Notes: generated by a model not told the origin, from the letters alone. A stretch of 64,000 nt of DNA from Luscinia megarhynchos (GCA_034336665.1 JAPFBE010000003.1:16036360-16100359); one strand, 5' to 3'; shown: positions 1 through 13,612, counted from the first letter of the stretch. Made by a program: numbers and translations.

Positions 1-1189
1 CCTCCTTACAGCACACCAGCTCCAGTTAAAAACCACTTTTTCTTGGTGCAGACAGGGCCGGAATAGGGCTAACCTCAGCTTTATTATAAAGCCATGGGGT
101 TAGAATAGCAAATTCCAACACTTCTGTAACTCATCTTAAATCAACTGAAAGCCACATTTTCACATAGCCTCTCATCGTCCTTATATAGCCTGGCTTAAAT
201 AAATAAATAATGAGAAGAAAAGGAAAGCCAAGTGAAAAATGGAACCTTCCAGCTCACAGATCATTTCTGGTGATGTACAAACACTCTTGCCTAAGAAGAC
301 GGGTAAGGACGTGCAGGTGATTACCCACACACGTGTGCCACCCAACTTGCCACCATGGCCTGAAGGGGATAAACCCTTTCTGCTGCCCAGAGCTCTGGTG
401 GCTCTTATGACACAGATATAGTCACAAATGAGAAGATCTAGGGATGAAGAGCTGGCAATAAACACCAGACTCATCAGCTTATCTTCTCTTGTGGGACAGG
501 GTCTCACTTGGGAGCATAGGCAGATACAAAGGTGCAGGAGTATTGGAGTGTTGCCTGGGGGACCAAAGGATAGAGGAATCTTCCCTCCCTCTGTGCAAAA
601 TTTGGTTATTTAATGCTCTCTTTCCCCACTAGCATGAGCAACCAAATGCTCCATCAGCTTGCCAAAATCAAGTTTATGCTCATAGTTTCAGATTTATTAG
701 ACTGATTCTCCTTTTCTCTCTCCCCATCACTTTCATAAGCCAAGCCCAACATTTCATCAGCTACACAATGGCATTAATCCTCAACAGAAAGTATGCACAC
801 AGCAGATTTCAAGCACCATCCTACCTCATAATGTATGTATGGAAAAAACTTTCAAGAGAATTTGCCCCTTATTTTCATCCCTGCAAAATTTTTAACCACT
901 GCAAGAATTTTGTTTATAAGAGACAAAAAATTGTAAGGCTCCTGTGATGTGATTAAAAAATCCAGCATTTTTTCTTTGAATCTCACATAATTTTACATGT
1001 GCTTTTCTCACTTGTAGCAGGTGTTTCCTGGCTTGACTTTGAAGAGAATTGACCTCTTCTCTCCACCATGCCATGATGCACGAGATGTCAGATGAATTCT
1101 GACTGAATTCAAAATAACACCGGCATGAGATGCAGCATGATGATGTTGATGGATGTAACATGAAAACCTCAAAATCTCTCAACAATGAC
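1..1189. other. Unique non-coding DNA
   Basis: No CR1, LTR or simple-repeat signature is visible here. Open frames are short, overlap on both strands and show no family motif. AT-rich, CpG-poor sequence typical of intergenic or intronic DNA. I see no gene. Confidence 0.5.
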
Positions 1190-1775
1190 CAATTCTGCCC
1201 TTCTAGAAGCCCCCCTTGGGTTCTGTCACTGGTCACAAGAGGGAAGAGACCGGTACCTGCCCTTCCAGTTCCCCTCATGAGGATGTTGAAGACCACAATG
1301 AGGTCTACCCACAGTCTCCTCCAGGCTGAACAGACCAAGTGAGCTCACCTGGCTTCACCTCCAGATCCTTCACCATCTTTCTTGCCCTCCTTTGGACACT
1401 CTCTAACAGTTTAATGTATTTTTTGTATTGCAGTGCCCAAAACTGCCCCCAGCACCCAAGGTGAGGCTGCCCCAGTGCAGAGCACAGCAGGACAATCCCC
1501 TCCCTTTCCCAGCTGTACCTGATGCCCCCCAGGACAGGGTTGACCTTCCTGGCTGCCAGGGCACTGCTGGCTCATGTTCGACTTGGCATTGACCAGGACC
1601 CCAGGGTCCTTTTGGTGACACTGCTCTCCAGCCCCTCGTTCCCCAGTCTATGCACTGAGCCAGGGCTGCCCTGTTCCAGGTGCAGAATCTGGAACTTGCC
1701 CTTGTTAAACTTCATATGGCTGGCGATTGCCCATCTCTCTAATTTGTTGAGGCCTCTCTCCAATTACAGATTGCA
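1190..1775 (-). mobile_element. CR1 LINE fragment, ORF2 C-terminal part
   Basis: Non-LTR retrotransposon remnant read on the minus strand. In one frame, the complement of about 1572-1763 reads GLNKLERWAIASHMKFNKGK, the pattern found late in the CR1 reverse transcriptase. Further along, the complement of about 1350-1450 reads QFWALQYKKYIKLLESVQRR, the CR1 thumb-region signature, and around 1200-1330 come LFPLVTSDRT-type residues from the ORF2 end. The copy is truncated at both ends. The 5' part of ORF2 is missing beyond about 1775, and the 3' UTR with its terminal 8-bp repeats is not seen before 1190. Frame changes between the blocks show it is dead. The subfamily cannot be assigned by eye. 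Confidence 0.85.
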
Positions 1776-4700
1776 ATAAATTGCATTAGCAAATGTCCTA
1801 CATGCACATGCATACAAGCAAGGACTTCTGCTGTGCCTTTTACCTCATCCTCTTGACTGTCTCATGGTCATGAGGTCTCATGGGCAATGCAGTTATTTTG
1901 GCACATGATTAGCACAAAGCACAGACCTCAGCTTGGATTCCAGTTACCCCTGCAATCTCTCATGAGGCTGAGTGGGCACACATGCATATACACCCTCACT
2001 GAGGTGGCACAGGGCTGCCTTCCCTTTCAGAGTAGCTGCTGGCCACTCCTTGTGGGTGCATTCCTCCACTGTGCCTTCTCCTCTCTCTTCATCATGTTTC
2101 TCTGCTGCTGGAGCACTTCTAGTCAGCCTAACTGTGAATGCTGTCTGAATTTCACTAATTTGATGCTCTAAGAACAAAGATCTTCTAGCCAGTTCAACGT
2201 TGTCTTCTCCAGCTGCTTTGGTATCCAAGCTCTGACTGACACACTGCTCCCAATGCATGGAGGTGAGACTGTTCCAAACTACGCCAAGACTACACAAAAA
2301 AGCAAAAATGCTCTTTGTCATCAGGGGTCCAGACTCAGACTACTCAGAGGAAAAGGGCTGTATTTCAGAAAATGTAGGCAGGGCAACCAGTGCCATAAAA
2401 ACTGCACTGCTATTGCAGGTAAAAGTCAATAGCATTTTCCTGATTCTATGAACAAGTCAACATGAACATATTTTGCAGATGCTTATTGCAAAAGGAAACA
2501 AGGTCAGTCCTGCCCATACTTTTCCATCAAACCTTTGAAACGAACATACATCATGATGAGTGCACTATACCAAATCTTGTTATTATCACCTCCCCTATCT
2601 TAATGATGGCTGCACGGTTTCAGAAGAGAAGCACACTGCCATAGGATATAGAGCCCCTGACATATTTACTGCGGCATTTTTCACCAGTAATTTCCACTGC
2701 AATGTGTGCTATTATGTGTTCAGAAAAACTTGGGGAGACTGCAGGATGCAGAACGACAATTCCACCCTTCCCAGATGAGAGTACTACGTTAATGGATCAG
2801 CACCATCCATCACCATAGATCCTGAGTCCTCTGGGGAACGCCACCAGCCCTCTCCAATAAATCTGACTGGGAGATTTCAAATTTGGCTGTTCAGCTCAGC
2901 CTCAGGAAGCAGCTAGCAGGGCAGTTCACAGCATGACTGTGGCTCAGCTCTGCTGATGAGGTGATGTTGCTCTATGGCAATGAGGCTCTGGGTGTAAGAG
3001 GTCCTGCACTCCAGCATGTAAGGGCACACGGGGCTGCAGCCTGGCATCAATTCATCACACAGTCAGTTCTTCAAAAAATGAATTTTGGTACATGGATTGT
3101 AGGCAGGGGAGGAAGAAAGTTGACTGTGTAGATTCATTCCTTTACCACCACCAACAAAGAAAAGAAAATAAAAAATAAAGAAGAATAGAACTAACAAAAA
3201 AAACGCCAAACAAACACGTGCAGTTCTGAAGTAATTTTTTTTTTTGCTGTCAATCTTCTTGATTCTTCAGGCCACCTCAGCAGACAGAGTGGACTGTAAG
3301 GTGATGCTCTATTAGGGAAGAACATACTTCTCACAGGCTCTCCCTTTAGGAAAGTAAAACAAATAACACACAAATAAAAGCTTCCATGGCTGTACCATGT
3401 CCTAGCTTATCCTTGTAATTACAGGAGGACAGGGCCTGAGGCTGTTTCCCCTTGTCTCCTGCACTAATGCAAGTAGAGATGCAGTGTAAGAGCAGGCTGG
3501 GGGGAAGGTCAGCCCCATAGAAGCCCTTTTGAGAAGCAGCTCTGAGCAAGGGGGTCTGAGGGCACTTTTGTCTCTTGTGTTTTATGTATACTCTGTTCCA
3601 GGCAGTGATATATTTTCCATGTACATTTTTCATGTAGCTGGAGCTGAGTTTTCTTGTACTGTATGGAGTGGGGAATGCCACAGCATTGCTACTCCCAATG
3701 GCTTAACCATTTTCAGTCCTCTCTTCCCCGAGGCACCAGCTTTTCCCACTGCCTCCAGCCCACCCTGGACCAATGTCACAGGTGATGTGTGTGGTCCTTC
3801 TCCCCCAGCCTGGGTATACAGTGTGGTGGCACCAACACCAATGCCTATTCCCACTAGGACAGGGCCACCACCAAACCCACCCTTGGAAATGGGGACAGCC
3901 TTGGAGTGCCACTCGTGCCTGCCCAACCCTCCCTGTCCCCATCTGCCAGCTCTGAAGCAACTTGTCCCCAGGGTGACTCCCTCCCCCTGCCTCAGTGTGG
4001 GTGCACTGGGTATGGCCAGGGGAACAGGGATGGACACTGAGGGCTTGAACTACTGCAGCTCCTACAGCTCCAAGTACCTGACACACAACACAACAAGGAG
4101 GAAGTAGTTTTAATTCTATAGCAACTTCAGGGAATAAAAACTGCCCATAGCCTGAGTAAATTGTGAGAAATGGCACATGCTTCTATTGCCTCAGGCAAAT
4201 GCTCATGTTGGTAGCAAGCTTGGCTATGAAAATTACACCCTTGCAGATAGAAATAGCAAGACCACCCAAGACCTACAAAATATTCTGTATTTTCTTGGTG
4301 GGATGTTAAAGAAAACAACTACATTCATTGAAGAGCCTGCTTTTGGCAAAGGGTGGGCAGATGCCACCTGAAAAAGCTCTCCACTATCCCTTCCAGTGGA
4401 ACAATCAGCATCTGGTCTCTGCACTTGCCCCATGCTCAAGGGGTGAAATTGCTGACCATAAGGACCACTGCACCTTTCAGGTCCTCTGCATGGAAAACGT
4501 GCTTCTGTCCCATGCTAGCCCAAGAAACTCTATGGCTTCCAGCTGAGCTGTCCTGTCTAGGCACTCCACACGCAGGGATGGGTGGTCTGTGAGGAACTGG
4601 AGCAGTGTGTGCCAGGACACTGGGCTCCCAGGGGCTGCTGCTGGCCTGTCCTTGCCCAGGATGGTGGCTGAGGGAAACCAGAGGCGTCTGCAATATGAGA

Positions 4701-5460
4701 TGCACAGCAGCAACAAGCCACACCACTACAGGGGTTGTAAAAGAAGCCCTGAGAGCTAAGGCAGCAACCAAGAAAAACCACAGTTTTTACTGCCTGTCAG
4801 TGGACACGCTCATGCCAAAGTGTTGGTGAGCTGGGCAAACATCTGGGCAGCACAGACCAACCAGAGGAGACAGCTCTCCCCTGGCAAGCACAAACCCTTT
4901 ATGAGCTCAGCTGAATCCCCCCTGAAAAGGTGTCATGGTCCACAGTTCAAGAAGCCAAGCAGACAGTGCTGGCCATGGCTGTACTGGGCAGGGTGGCCAC
5001 CAAGGCAGGTGTAGTGACCATGAACTCCCTCAAGAAGTACTCCACAGCAAGAAGGCATCAGAGCTGCCCTGAACTCAGCACCCACTGTTTTTTATCATGG
5101 GGAGGACAGGTCAGGCTGCAACAACTAACTTGCATTTCCATGGCTGGCTGATGCAACTGAAAGGGCCATCTTTCCCAGAAAACATTTTGTGCAGGTTAAC
5201 TCTAGTGACTACTCTAGGGATGGCAGCTCTTGGAAGGATCTCACTAGTGAGGTCAGTGCCAGCACCCACAGCTCCACATGGAATGCAGCCATGGTGAATG
5301 CATCCCAGGTCAGACTCATCTTGCCACCCCAAGGCATTCTCCATGTTCAGTGGAAAGGCTCCCCCAGAATGCTGCAAAAGCATGAAGGATTAATAAAATC
5401 CATTGACTTTTTGTCTGACAGTAACAATTTTACAGCTCAATGCTAACCAGAGTAAGCATG
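1776..5460. other. Unique non-coding DNA
   Basis: There is no recognisable gene or transposon. The part from about 3530 to 4100 is richer in G+C and keeps overlapping frames open on both strands (longest 192 codons, plus, from a non-ATG start). Their predicted peptides are proline- and glycine-rich, lack domains and mirror each other in composition, so I treat them as chance frames. A short stretch near 2815-2860 faintly resembles CR1 but is too short to call. Confidence 0.45.
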
Positions 5461-8400
5461 AGAGCATACTGCTACCAAAAATAAATTGAAGGGGGGTGTG
5501 GGTCTTTGAAGATCCCAAAACACCCAGTACAATTAACACCCAGGAAACCCTGCCCAGTCCTTACAGTGATTAAGGACAATCCAGCCCCTGCTCTGGGTGA
5601 AGGCTTCTCCAGGGCCCAGCAGTCAGCACGTGTTTGGGTTTAGCTGTCTAAACAGGCACTGAGGGATTAGGTCTCTGTGCATCTTCAATGCTCATTAAGG
5701 GTTGTTTATTATCCAGTTGTTCCTGATAGTGTATATTTCTTCTTTGTGTAAACAGAGCCAACACCAATGTCTAAAAAAACCCACAAAACCAAAAGTGGTG
5801 GGAAGTTCTGCATTTCACCAAGTTATGGGGTGCAAGGGACACCCCACAGGCTGCCCTGCTGGCACCCAGCCCTCCCCATCCAGCTTCCCACCACGCAGAG
5901 CTGAGTCTGAGCACTCCTGAGCTCCATCAGCTCCTTCCATGCTGTTCATGACCTGGGCAGTAGTTACCAGGTTCTGGTCACATTTGCTCCTGGAGCAGCA
6001 GTGTTTACATGCAATCAGATCTGAACAAGGTAGCTGGAGCACACTCCAACAGCAGCGAGAAGTTGGTAGCAGAACATCCTGGGCAGCATTTGTCACACAC
6101 TGACACACAAAATGTGCATCTGGAACAAGGGGCAGTATCCCCTTATTTCATCAACCAATTTTTAGGACCCTAGAAAGGGCTTAACCATATAATGTTAAAC
6201 AAAGCCCTTTGGCAACATCCTTGATACAGCCAGTGAAGAATAGCTGCCTTCTCCAGACCTGGGCTTTACATGGCTGGTGGGCACCAGATTTGGTTTAGTT
6301 GGAACCAGAGCTCAGACTTCACATCAAAAAGCCACTGAAGCTGCAGAGTCACAAACGGAGGAAAACAGAAATGCAACCTTACCCTGGTTGCCTATATGGT
6401 CCTGACAGTGTGGCTGCATTATGACACATTCTTAAACACAGTTATCGCCTCTTTTTTCTAAAGGTCTTGTCATGATGCAAAAGGTCATCCACAAAAAGAA
6501 AAAGCAATTTTTTTTCATAAGCCTCTTTTTGACTTTTAAGTTTCTGACTCCAAACTAAGTAACACTTATTTCACACAGATTTGTACATGTAATATGAAAA
6601 ATTTAAATTGGTCTATGAATCTGCTTTCAAAGATATAATGCTATTTGTTATCTTTGTAAATGTAGAGAACTATCTTAGTCTTTCTCTTTCTGTGTCTTAC
6701 AAAGGCACCATACTGGAGTTTCAGTAGTTGCATTTTTAAATGTGTTTATCTGGGTCACTGCTACTTACAGCGTAAGAAGATTTAGTGAAGCCAGTTAACA
6801 ATCGGTCTAGTGCAAAGGAAAAAAGTCTTTAATTAAAACTAAAAGAATTATATTGTTTGGAGGGTAAAGATCCCAGCATAATCAAATTAAAGTCTTTGGA
6901 CTGATTCAATAAGAAAATTGACCTATAAGCAATTTCATTCAAAAGGCACTTTTGGGGGTTTCTGGACTCATCACAAATTATTTCATGTAACTGACAATTT
7001 CAGGTAGAGAAAAGAGAAGCCAGAGCATTACAATATTTGGATTTTCTTTAATAGTATGATGTAAAATCAAGAATAAGGATGTGATTCCTGACTGTGGCAG
7101 TCCATCTGGCTCATTGGAGCACTGCTGGTGTGCGTGCCAGCTCACCCTGAGAGGCCACACTTGAATCTGTGCAGTGGCCATCAGAGACGGCAGAGAAGAC
7201 AACCTGCTTGGATGGCACTGCTCCCAGATCCACTCAGACAAAAAATCTGCAAAGAGAGAAAGCAGGAAGGGACGTTCAGAGGCCAGAAGAGGCAGCAGGC
7301 TCTGTGAATTTCCAATGGCTCTAGCTTTCCACTGTCTTGGAAAATACCCTAAGGAAGATGTTGGTCAGGAAAGGCAAAGCTGCCACTCACGTGGGGAATG
7401 CAGTGGGAGGCTGAATGGCCTGAATGGCTGAGCACATCTGTGTGATGAAAGGCAACATCCCTCAGCATCACACTGCCCATCAGGGACAGGGAAGTGACTC
7501 AGAAGACAATAGCACTTCAAAGGTTCATGGCATACTGGTTTATTTTAGCTGAAGCCTGTCTGCCACGGAACAGGGAGGACTGCAAGCAGAAAGCATCCGC
7601 TCTGCATCCTGTGGCTGCTGCTGGAGTGGCTCATCCCACTGAACAAAAGCCTTCCTCCTCTTTTCCCTTTCTTCTGGCCAAGGGAGGAGGGCAGGCTGGG
7701 AGATAACCATCACTGCTGCTGAACTGCAGCCAGAGGATGCCTGAGCATGGAGTGGGATGAGAAGTTCAGCACCCGCCCCAACCTGCCCCATGGTCCCCAC
7801 GACAGAAAGCTGAACAACAGCCCATCCATCAGTAGGGTACTGGTGTGACAGAAACATTAGGTTACAGCAGCTGCATCACTCTGATCCTCACTTAATTATT
7901 CCCCATATTCAAACAGCAGCAACACAGGGAGGAAAGGAACGAGCATGTAGTCAGCTGTTTGATCCTGTTATCGATCAGATGCTAACAGAGGGAAATAACT
8001 AAGTATAAAACATTTCTTGTGTCAGAAGCAGGTAGGAAGGGTGATGGATTTCCTTCAGATTATTGAAGAAAAGGAAAAGGAAAGACATAAATTCTCAAAA
8101 CCCCAAAAGTTTTTCCTTAGTTTGTTTCAGACAGGGCCAATTTTTACCAGGTTTTTGGGGGTTGCTTTTTGTTTCTTTTTCTTTCCAATTCCTTCAATCT
8201 ATTCCTTGTTAACAGACAACACACCAGTTATTCACTGGATATTGTGACCTACAGTTTCAGTTTTTGGGGTTCCCATGTGTCTGCAAGAGGGCAATTTCTG
8301 GCACTTCAAGTCCTGCTGCAGCAGAACTCATCTCTCAGTCAGCAGGGCCAGCTACAGATCACGACTCCAAAAGAGTAAAAAGCTCAATATCTGGACCCCC

Positions 8401-11344
8401 TAGTAAGAGAGGATTTATTTTATCATATTGTTTTTCAGAGATTTATCACTTCCTTCACCTTCCTCCATACGCCCAGTGAAGAAAATCTGTTTTAAACATG
8501 TGACAGGCATGATTTCCATTAGAGGGTAAATTTGGGGGATAAATGAAGAAAAAAGGGAGCTATTATTAACCCAGAGACAATCATTGTGCTGATGAGTGAG
8601 CACTAGCATCTGAACGTGTTTTTCAGTCTATCTGCCAGATGAGGTGGCCACATGATTCTTCAGATGATCTGAGATCACTGGAAACTCTTTCCTTAAAAAT
8701 AGGGCTGTAAGAAGTAATTAAATGCTGTCTTTGGGTTTTTATCAGTAGGCATAACCACTCTCTCCACAAGTGCCCTGGAAGTCAGCTGCTGGTCCTTATG
8801 GAACAACACATTTGGCCCTAACATCAGGCCCCACAGGTTGTGAAGCCCTACATTCAGCTTGGTGGGATTTTGGTGCAACAGCTTCAGAGAGCTGTACTGG
8901 ATCATCCCCAGAGATGCAGACACCTTCGAAAGCAGGTCACACCTGCAGAAGCAGAGCATGTCCCAAAAACCTGACACAAGGAGCAAAAAGAGAGGGAAGG
9001 ATGCAGAGTTCTGACATCTGTATCACAGAACTGTGGGGACCTCTAAGTAGTCTCCAGATCAAAGGACCACTTGATAGCAGTCACCAAACACCTCCTAGCA
9101 GAACACCACCACTCATCTCAAACTTCACTCTCCTCCCAGGAAAGGCCACTATGCTGACATGCTTCATGATTTACTCCTAGCACTAGCTGCAATGGAAGAA
9201 AGTGGCAGCACATGGAAATGTGGCATCAGCAGAGAGTTTGGGGAATGCAATTTTGGGGATGCACATGGTGCTGCTATGAAAAGTGGAGATGGTGCAGAGT
9301 ACAAGACGCAGAATTCTGGGCATTAAAAAATGAACCAAACAGAAAACCCAAATGAACAACCCCTCTCCTCCCCCTCCCTGAAAAGAAATATGTAGGGAAG
9401 ATGAAGAGGTTAATGGAAGAAGAAAACCTAGAGCTGCTGACCTAAGGGAAAAGATGAATGAAGCTGCAAGAGAACCCTAGAAGTAGAGCTGGTGGAAAAC
9501 TGAATTTGTTAGAGAAGATTCAGAAAGCAGGGATAAATAAAGAGCTGCTGTGCAGTGCCCTTATCTTGCAGAAATTAAGACTCCTTGAGGGATGTCTACT
9601 GTGCTTCAATAACAGTTGACAAAAATGGATGTAAAATTCTTCTGACCACAATGGAGGAAGTGATCCATTTTTGTAATTCTGAAAGCTGGAGAAGAATAGG
9701 CTTGTCTTGATCATACCACAGAAAGCCAGAGCATGTAAACAGGTGCACTTGGGCAGACCATGCTCTTTTACAGGCCTCCATGGGCTCTCCACAATCCAGC
9801 TGTGAAGGTCTGACTTGGACTGAATGCTCAAAGTGACTGGCAAGCACTGGAGTCCCAGGGCATCTCCACAGTGGGAGCTGCAAAACTGTTCTCAGCTAAA
9901 ATTGCAGGAGCCGCATTTGTGAATGAAAATATATTGTGAACAATGTTTAAGGTTCTTGAAAAAAAATATTCTATTTTCTGCCTGCAGTCAATCTTATACA
10001 CAGATCTCCCTGCAGTTTGCTTTTTAAAAGGAAAGAATATTACACTGAAGCCATTCCTAAGCAATAGCACTTCTTTTCATGACCAAAAATGTACTTTAAA
10101 TTTATGTTGTTTTTACTAAGCCATTAAGAAATTTCTTATCATTGCCTTGAAGCCAAAGATTCTTGTAGTCTGCTTGGACCCCCTTTGTGCTTCAAATTCT
10201 CAAATAAGCACAATAATGAAGATTTTTAGAAAATGTGCAGCCAGTGTTATGCTGCAACTAGTAAACACCACAAAGAGCATCCTGAGATTTATGACACAAG
10301 ATTTTAAGATTTGACAGGCAGCCTTCAACCTGAGAAATACAGTAACTATGGAAATACTCTGAAAAACAAACAAAATCTATTCCCAAGTCAAAGCACAAAA
10401 GAATATGAAAGACCCAAAGAAGAGTCAATACAGATTTTCAATTTCATTATTTTGATTAAATAAAGTTATTTAGATAGTGTTGCTTGCTCAGTACAAGCAC
10501 AGAAATTGTAATGGCAAACTGTACTGTGATGTATGGACTGAAAACTTGTCTGATTTCATTATGCTGGTAAATGTAACACTGCAGACACCTACTCTTGGAA
10601 AGCTATTTCTAAATTGCTACATCAATATTAAGATAATCAGAATTGATATTTACCTTTGACAGGAACAGTATGTGTCTATATGTCCACATGGGCACATACA
10701 CACACAAAAACTTGTAGTTTTAACATTTCTCCATTTTTTGGATCGCAGGAATACATGCTACATGCTAATTTATCCCACACCAACCTATGCAGTTGCAAGG
10801 TGCCCAGTTCAGGATGATTTTACTGGTTGTATCCTTTTCTTCCACTGAAAGTAATTAAAACAGAAGCACCCAGCAGAAGTTTGCTTAAAAAATATGTTAT
10901 CCCATACTTAGGAAGGTGTAATTTCACCTTCAGTTTACAATGACATAATTGATGGATAAATCAATGAAGCCCTAAGATACACAATCCAACACTTATGTTA
11001 ACTCTCTATTTTTCAGCTGGAGTAGAGCATGGTAAATAATTTTTAACTAAACTCTGCCTTTCACTCATGGTTTTGTACAAAGTACAAAGCAGTGCGTTAA
11101 GGTGGATTTCAGAGAGCCCACGTGCCATTGTTGACAGGATCTGTGGGACAGGAGGCTGACAGGGAAATAAGGGATGTGAGACAGCAGCAGTGAAGGGGAC
11201 AGAGGCAGAAGTGAGGAAGCAACGTGGCCACAGGGGGACAAGCATGTCCCTCTACAAAGTGAAGCCTGGTGTCCTGCTGATCCCTGCCTTGAATGCCTTG
11301 TGCCACACATCCCTCCTGGCTGTCCCCAGAGTGGTGACCCTGCA
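5461..11344. other. Unique non-coding DNA, largely AT-rich
   Basis: No gene is recognised. The span 6480-6960 is AT-rich, free of visible repeats and of low-complexity runs, and the rest is mixed unique sequence. Stop codons are frequent in all frames; the longest frames are around 100-136 codons and carry no known motif. A 5' polypyrimidine stretch near 8100-8200 is T-rich. Nothing else stands out up to the minisatellite. Confidence 0.45.
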
Positions 11345-13580
11345 GCACATGGCTCACACAGCCAGGGCTCACACAGCTCACACAGCCAGGGCTCACAGCT
11401 CACACAGCCATGCTCACACAGCTCACACAGCTCACACAGCCAGGGCTCACACAGCCCATGGCTCACACAGCTCACACAGCCAGAGCTCACACAGCTTACA
11501 CAGCTCACACAGCCCATGGCTCACACAGCTCACACAGCCAGGGCTCACACAGCTCACACAGCCAGGGCTCACACAGCTCACACAGCCCATGGCTCACACA
11601 GCTCACACAGCCCATGGCTCACACAGCTCACACAGCTCACACAGCTCACACAGCTCACACAGCCCATGGCTCACACACAGCTCACACAGTCACAGCCCAT
11701 GGCTCACACAGCTCACACAGCCAGGGCTCACAGCTCACACAGCCCATGGCTCACACAGCTCACACAGCTCACACAGCTCACACAGCCCATGGCTCACACA
11801 GCCAGGGCTCACACAGCTCACACAGCCAGGGCTCACACAGCTCACACAGCCCATGGCTCACACAGCTCACACAGCTCACACAGCTCACACAGCTCACACA
11901 GCCCATGGCTCACACAGCTCACACACAGCTCACACAGCTCACACAGCCCATGGCTCACACAGCCCATGGCTCACACAGCTCACACAGCTCACACAACCCA
12001 TGGCTCACACAGCTCAAACAGCTCACACAGCCATGCTCACACAGCTCACACAGCCAGAGCTCACACAGCTCACACAGCTCACACAGCTCACACAACCCAT
12101 GGCTCACACAGCTCAAACAGCTCACACAGCCATGCTCACACAGCTCACACAGCCAGAGCTCACACAGCTCACACAGCCAGGGCTCACACAGCCAGGGCTC
12201 ACACAGCCAGAGCTCACACAGCTCACACAGCCCATGGCTCACACAGCCCATGGCTCACACAGCTCAAACAGCTCATACAGCCATGCTCACACAGCTCACA
12301 CAGCCAGAGCTCACACAGCTCACACAGCCCATGGCTCACACAGCTCACACAGCTCACACAGCTCACACAGCCATGCTCACACAGCTCACACAGCCAGAGC
12401 TCACACAGCTCACACACAGCCCATGGCTCACACAGCTCACACAGCTCACACAGCCAGAGCTCACACAGCTCACACAGCTCACACAGCTCACACAGCCAGA
12501 GCTCACACAGCTCACACAGCCATGCTCACACAGCTCACACAGCCAGAGCTCACACAGCTCACACAGCTCACACAGCCCATGGCTCACACAGCTCACACAG
12601 CTCACACAGCTCACACAGCCCATGGCTCACACAGCTCACACAGCCAGGGCTCACACAGCTCACACAGCTCACACAGCTCACACAGCCCATGGCTCACACA
12701 GCTCACACAGCTCACACAGCCCATGGCTCACACAGCTCACACAGCCCATGGGCTCACACAGCTCACACAGCTCACACAGCTCACACAGCCCATGGCTCAC
12801 ACAGCTCACACAGCCCATGGCTCACACAGCTCACACAGCTCACACAGCTCACACAGCCCATGGCTCACACAGCTCAAACAGCTCACACAGCTCACACAGC
12901 TCACACAGCTCACACAGCCCATGGCTCACACAGCTCACACAGCCCATGGCTCACACAGCTCACACAGCCTCACACATGGCTCACACAGCTCACACAGCCC
13001 ATGGCTCACACAGCCCATGGCTCACACAGCTCACACAGCTCACACAGCCCATGGCTCACACAGCTCACACAGCCCATGGCTCACACAGCTCACACAGCTC
13101 ACACAGCTCACACAGCCCATGGCTCACACAGCTCAAACAGCTCACACAGCTCACACAGCTCACACAGCTCACACAGCCCATGGCTCACACAGCTCATGGC
13201 TCACACAGCTCACACACAGCTCACACAGCCCATGGCTCACACAGCCCATGGCTCACACAGCTCACACAGCTCACACAGCTCACACAGCTCACACAGCCCA
13301 TGGCTCACACAGCTCACACAGCTCACCCAGCCATGGCTCACACAGCTCACACAGCCCATGGCTCACACAGCCCATGGCTCACACAGCTCACACAGCTCAC
13401 ACAGCCCATGGCTCACACAGCCTATGGCTCACACAGCTCACACAGCCATGCTCACACAGCTCACACAGCTCACACAGCTCACACAGCCCATGGCTCACAC
13501 AGCCCATGGCTCACACAGCTCACACAGCCCATGGCTCACACAGCTCATGGCTCACACAGCTCACACAGCCCATGGCTCAC
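11345..13580. repeat. 2.2-kb minisatellite, CTCACACAG core with length variants
   Basis: A nearly uninterrupted tandem array. The basic unit is the 9-mer CTCACACAG. It is interspersed with longer units in which CCCATGG, CCAGGG, CCAGAG or CCATG precedes CTCACACAG, giving units of 16, 15, 15 and 14 bp. Point variants such as CTCAAACAG recur. CCAGGG units sit mainly at the left (about 11360-11830, and again near 12180 and 12640), CCAGAG and CCATG units in the middle (about 12030-12550), and CCCATGG units dominate the right end. The array contains no stop in any forward frame, so three overlapping frames of 750-800 codons run through it, reading as HTAHTA, SHSSHS or LTQLTQ. Units of 14 and 16 bp shift the frame, so no frame has a consistent repeat peptide; I do not annotate them as genes. 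A degenerate tail continues to about 13612. Confidence 0.95.
11990..12190. repeat. 99-bp higher-order duplication inside the minisatellite
   Basis: A block containing the rare variants CACAACCCATGG, CTCAAACAG, CCATG and CCAGAG in the same order occurs twice in tandem. The AACCCA marker is at 11995 and 12094, and the AGCTCAAACA marker at 12011 and 12110, an offset of 99 bp in both cases. A third, slightly diverged block with the same variant order follows near 12250-12340. A separate pair of CTCAAACAG markers at 12871 and 13130 suggests another, longer duplication. This indicates recent amplification by unequal exchange or slippage of multi-unit blocks. Confidence 0.85.
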
Positions 13581-13612
13581 CCTTCCCACTAGCCAAGGCT
13601 CACACACTTCTG

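Noticed and set aside
2800..2870. CR1-like words (CTCTGGGGAACGCCACCAG)
   Set aside because: Single short match without flanking support.
3529..4176. 192-codon plus frame and 135-157-codon minus frames
   Set aside because: Overlapping frames on both strands in GC-richer DNA, no motif, non-ATG start for the longest.
9005..9130. CR1-like string after ATCACAGAACTGTGG
   Set aside because: Similarity limited to a few words; no ordered match to the CR1 3' UTR.
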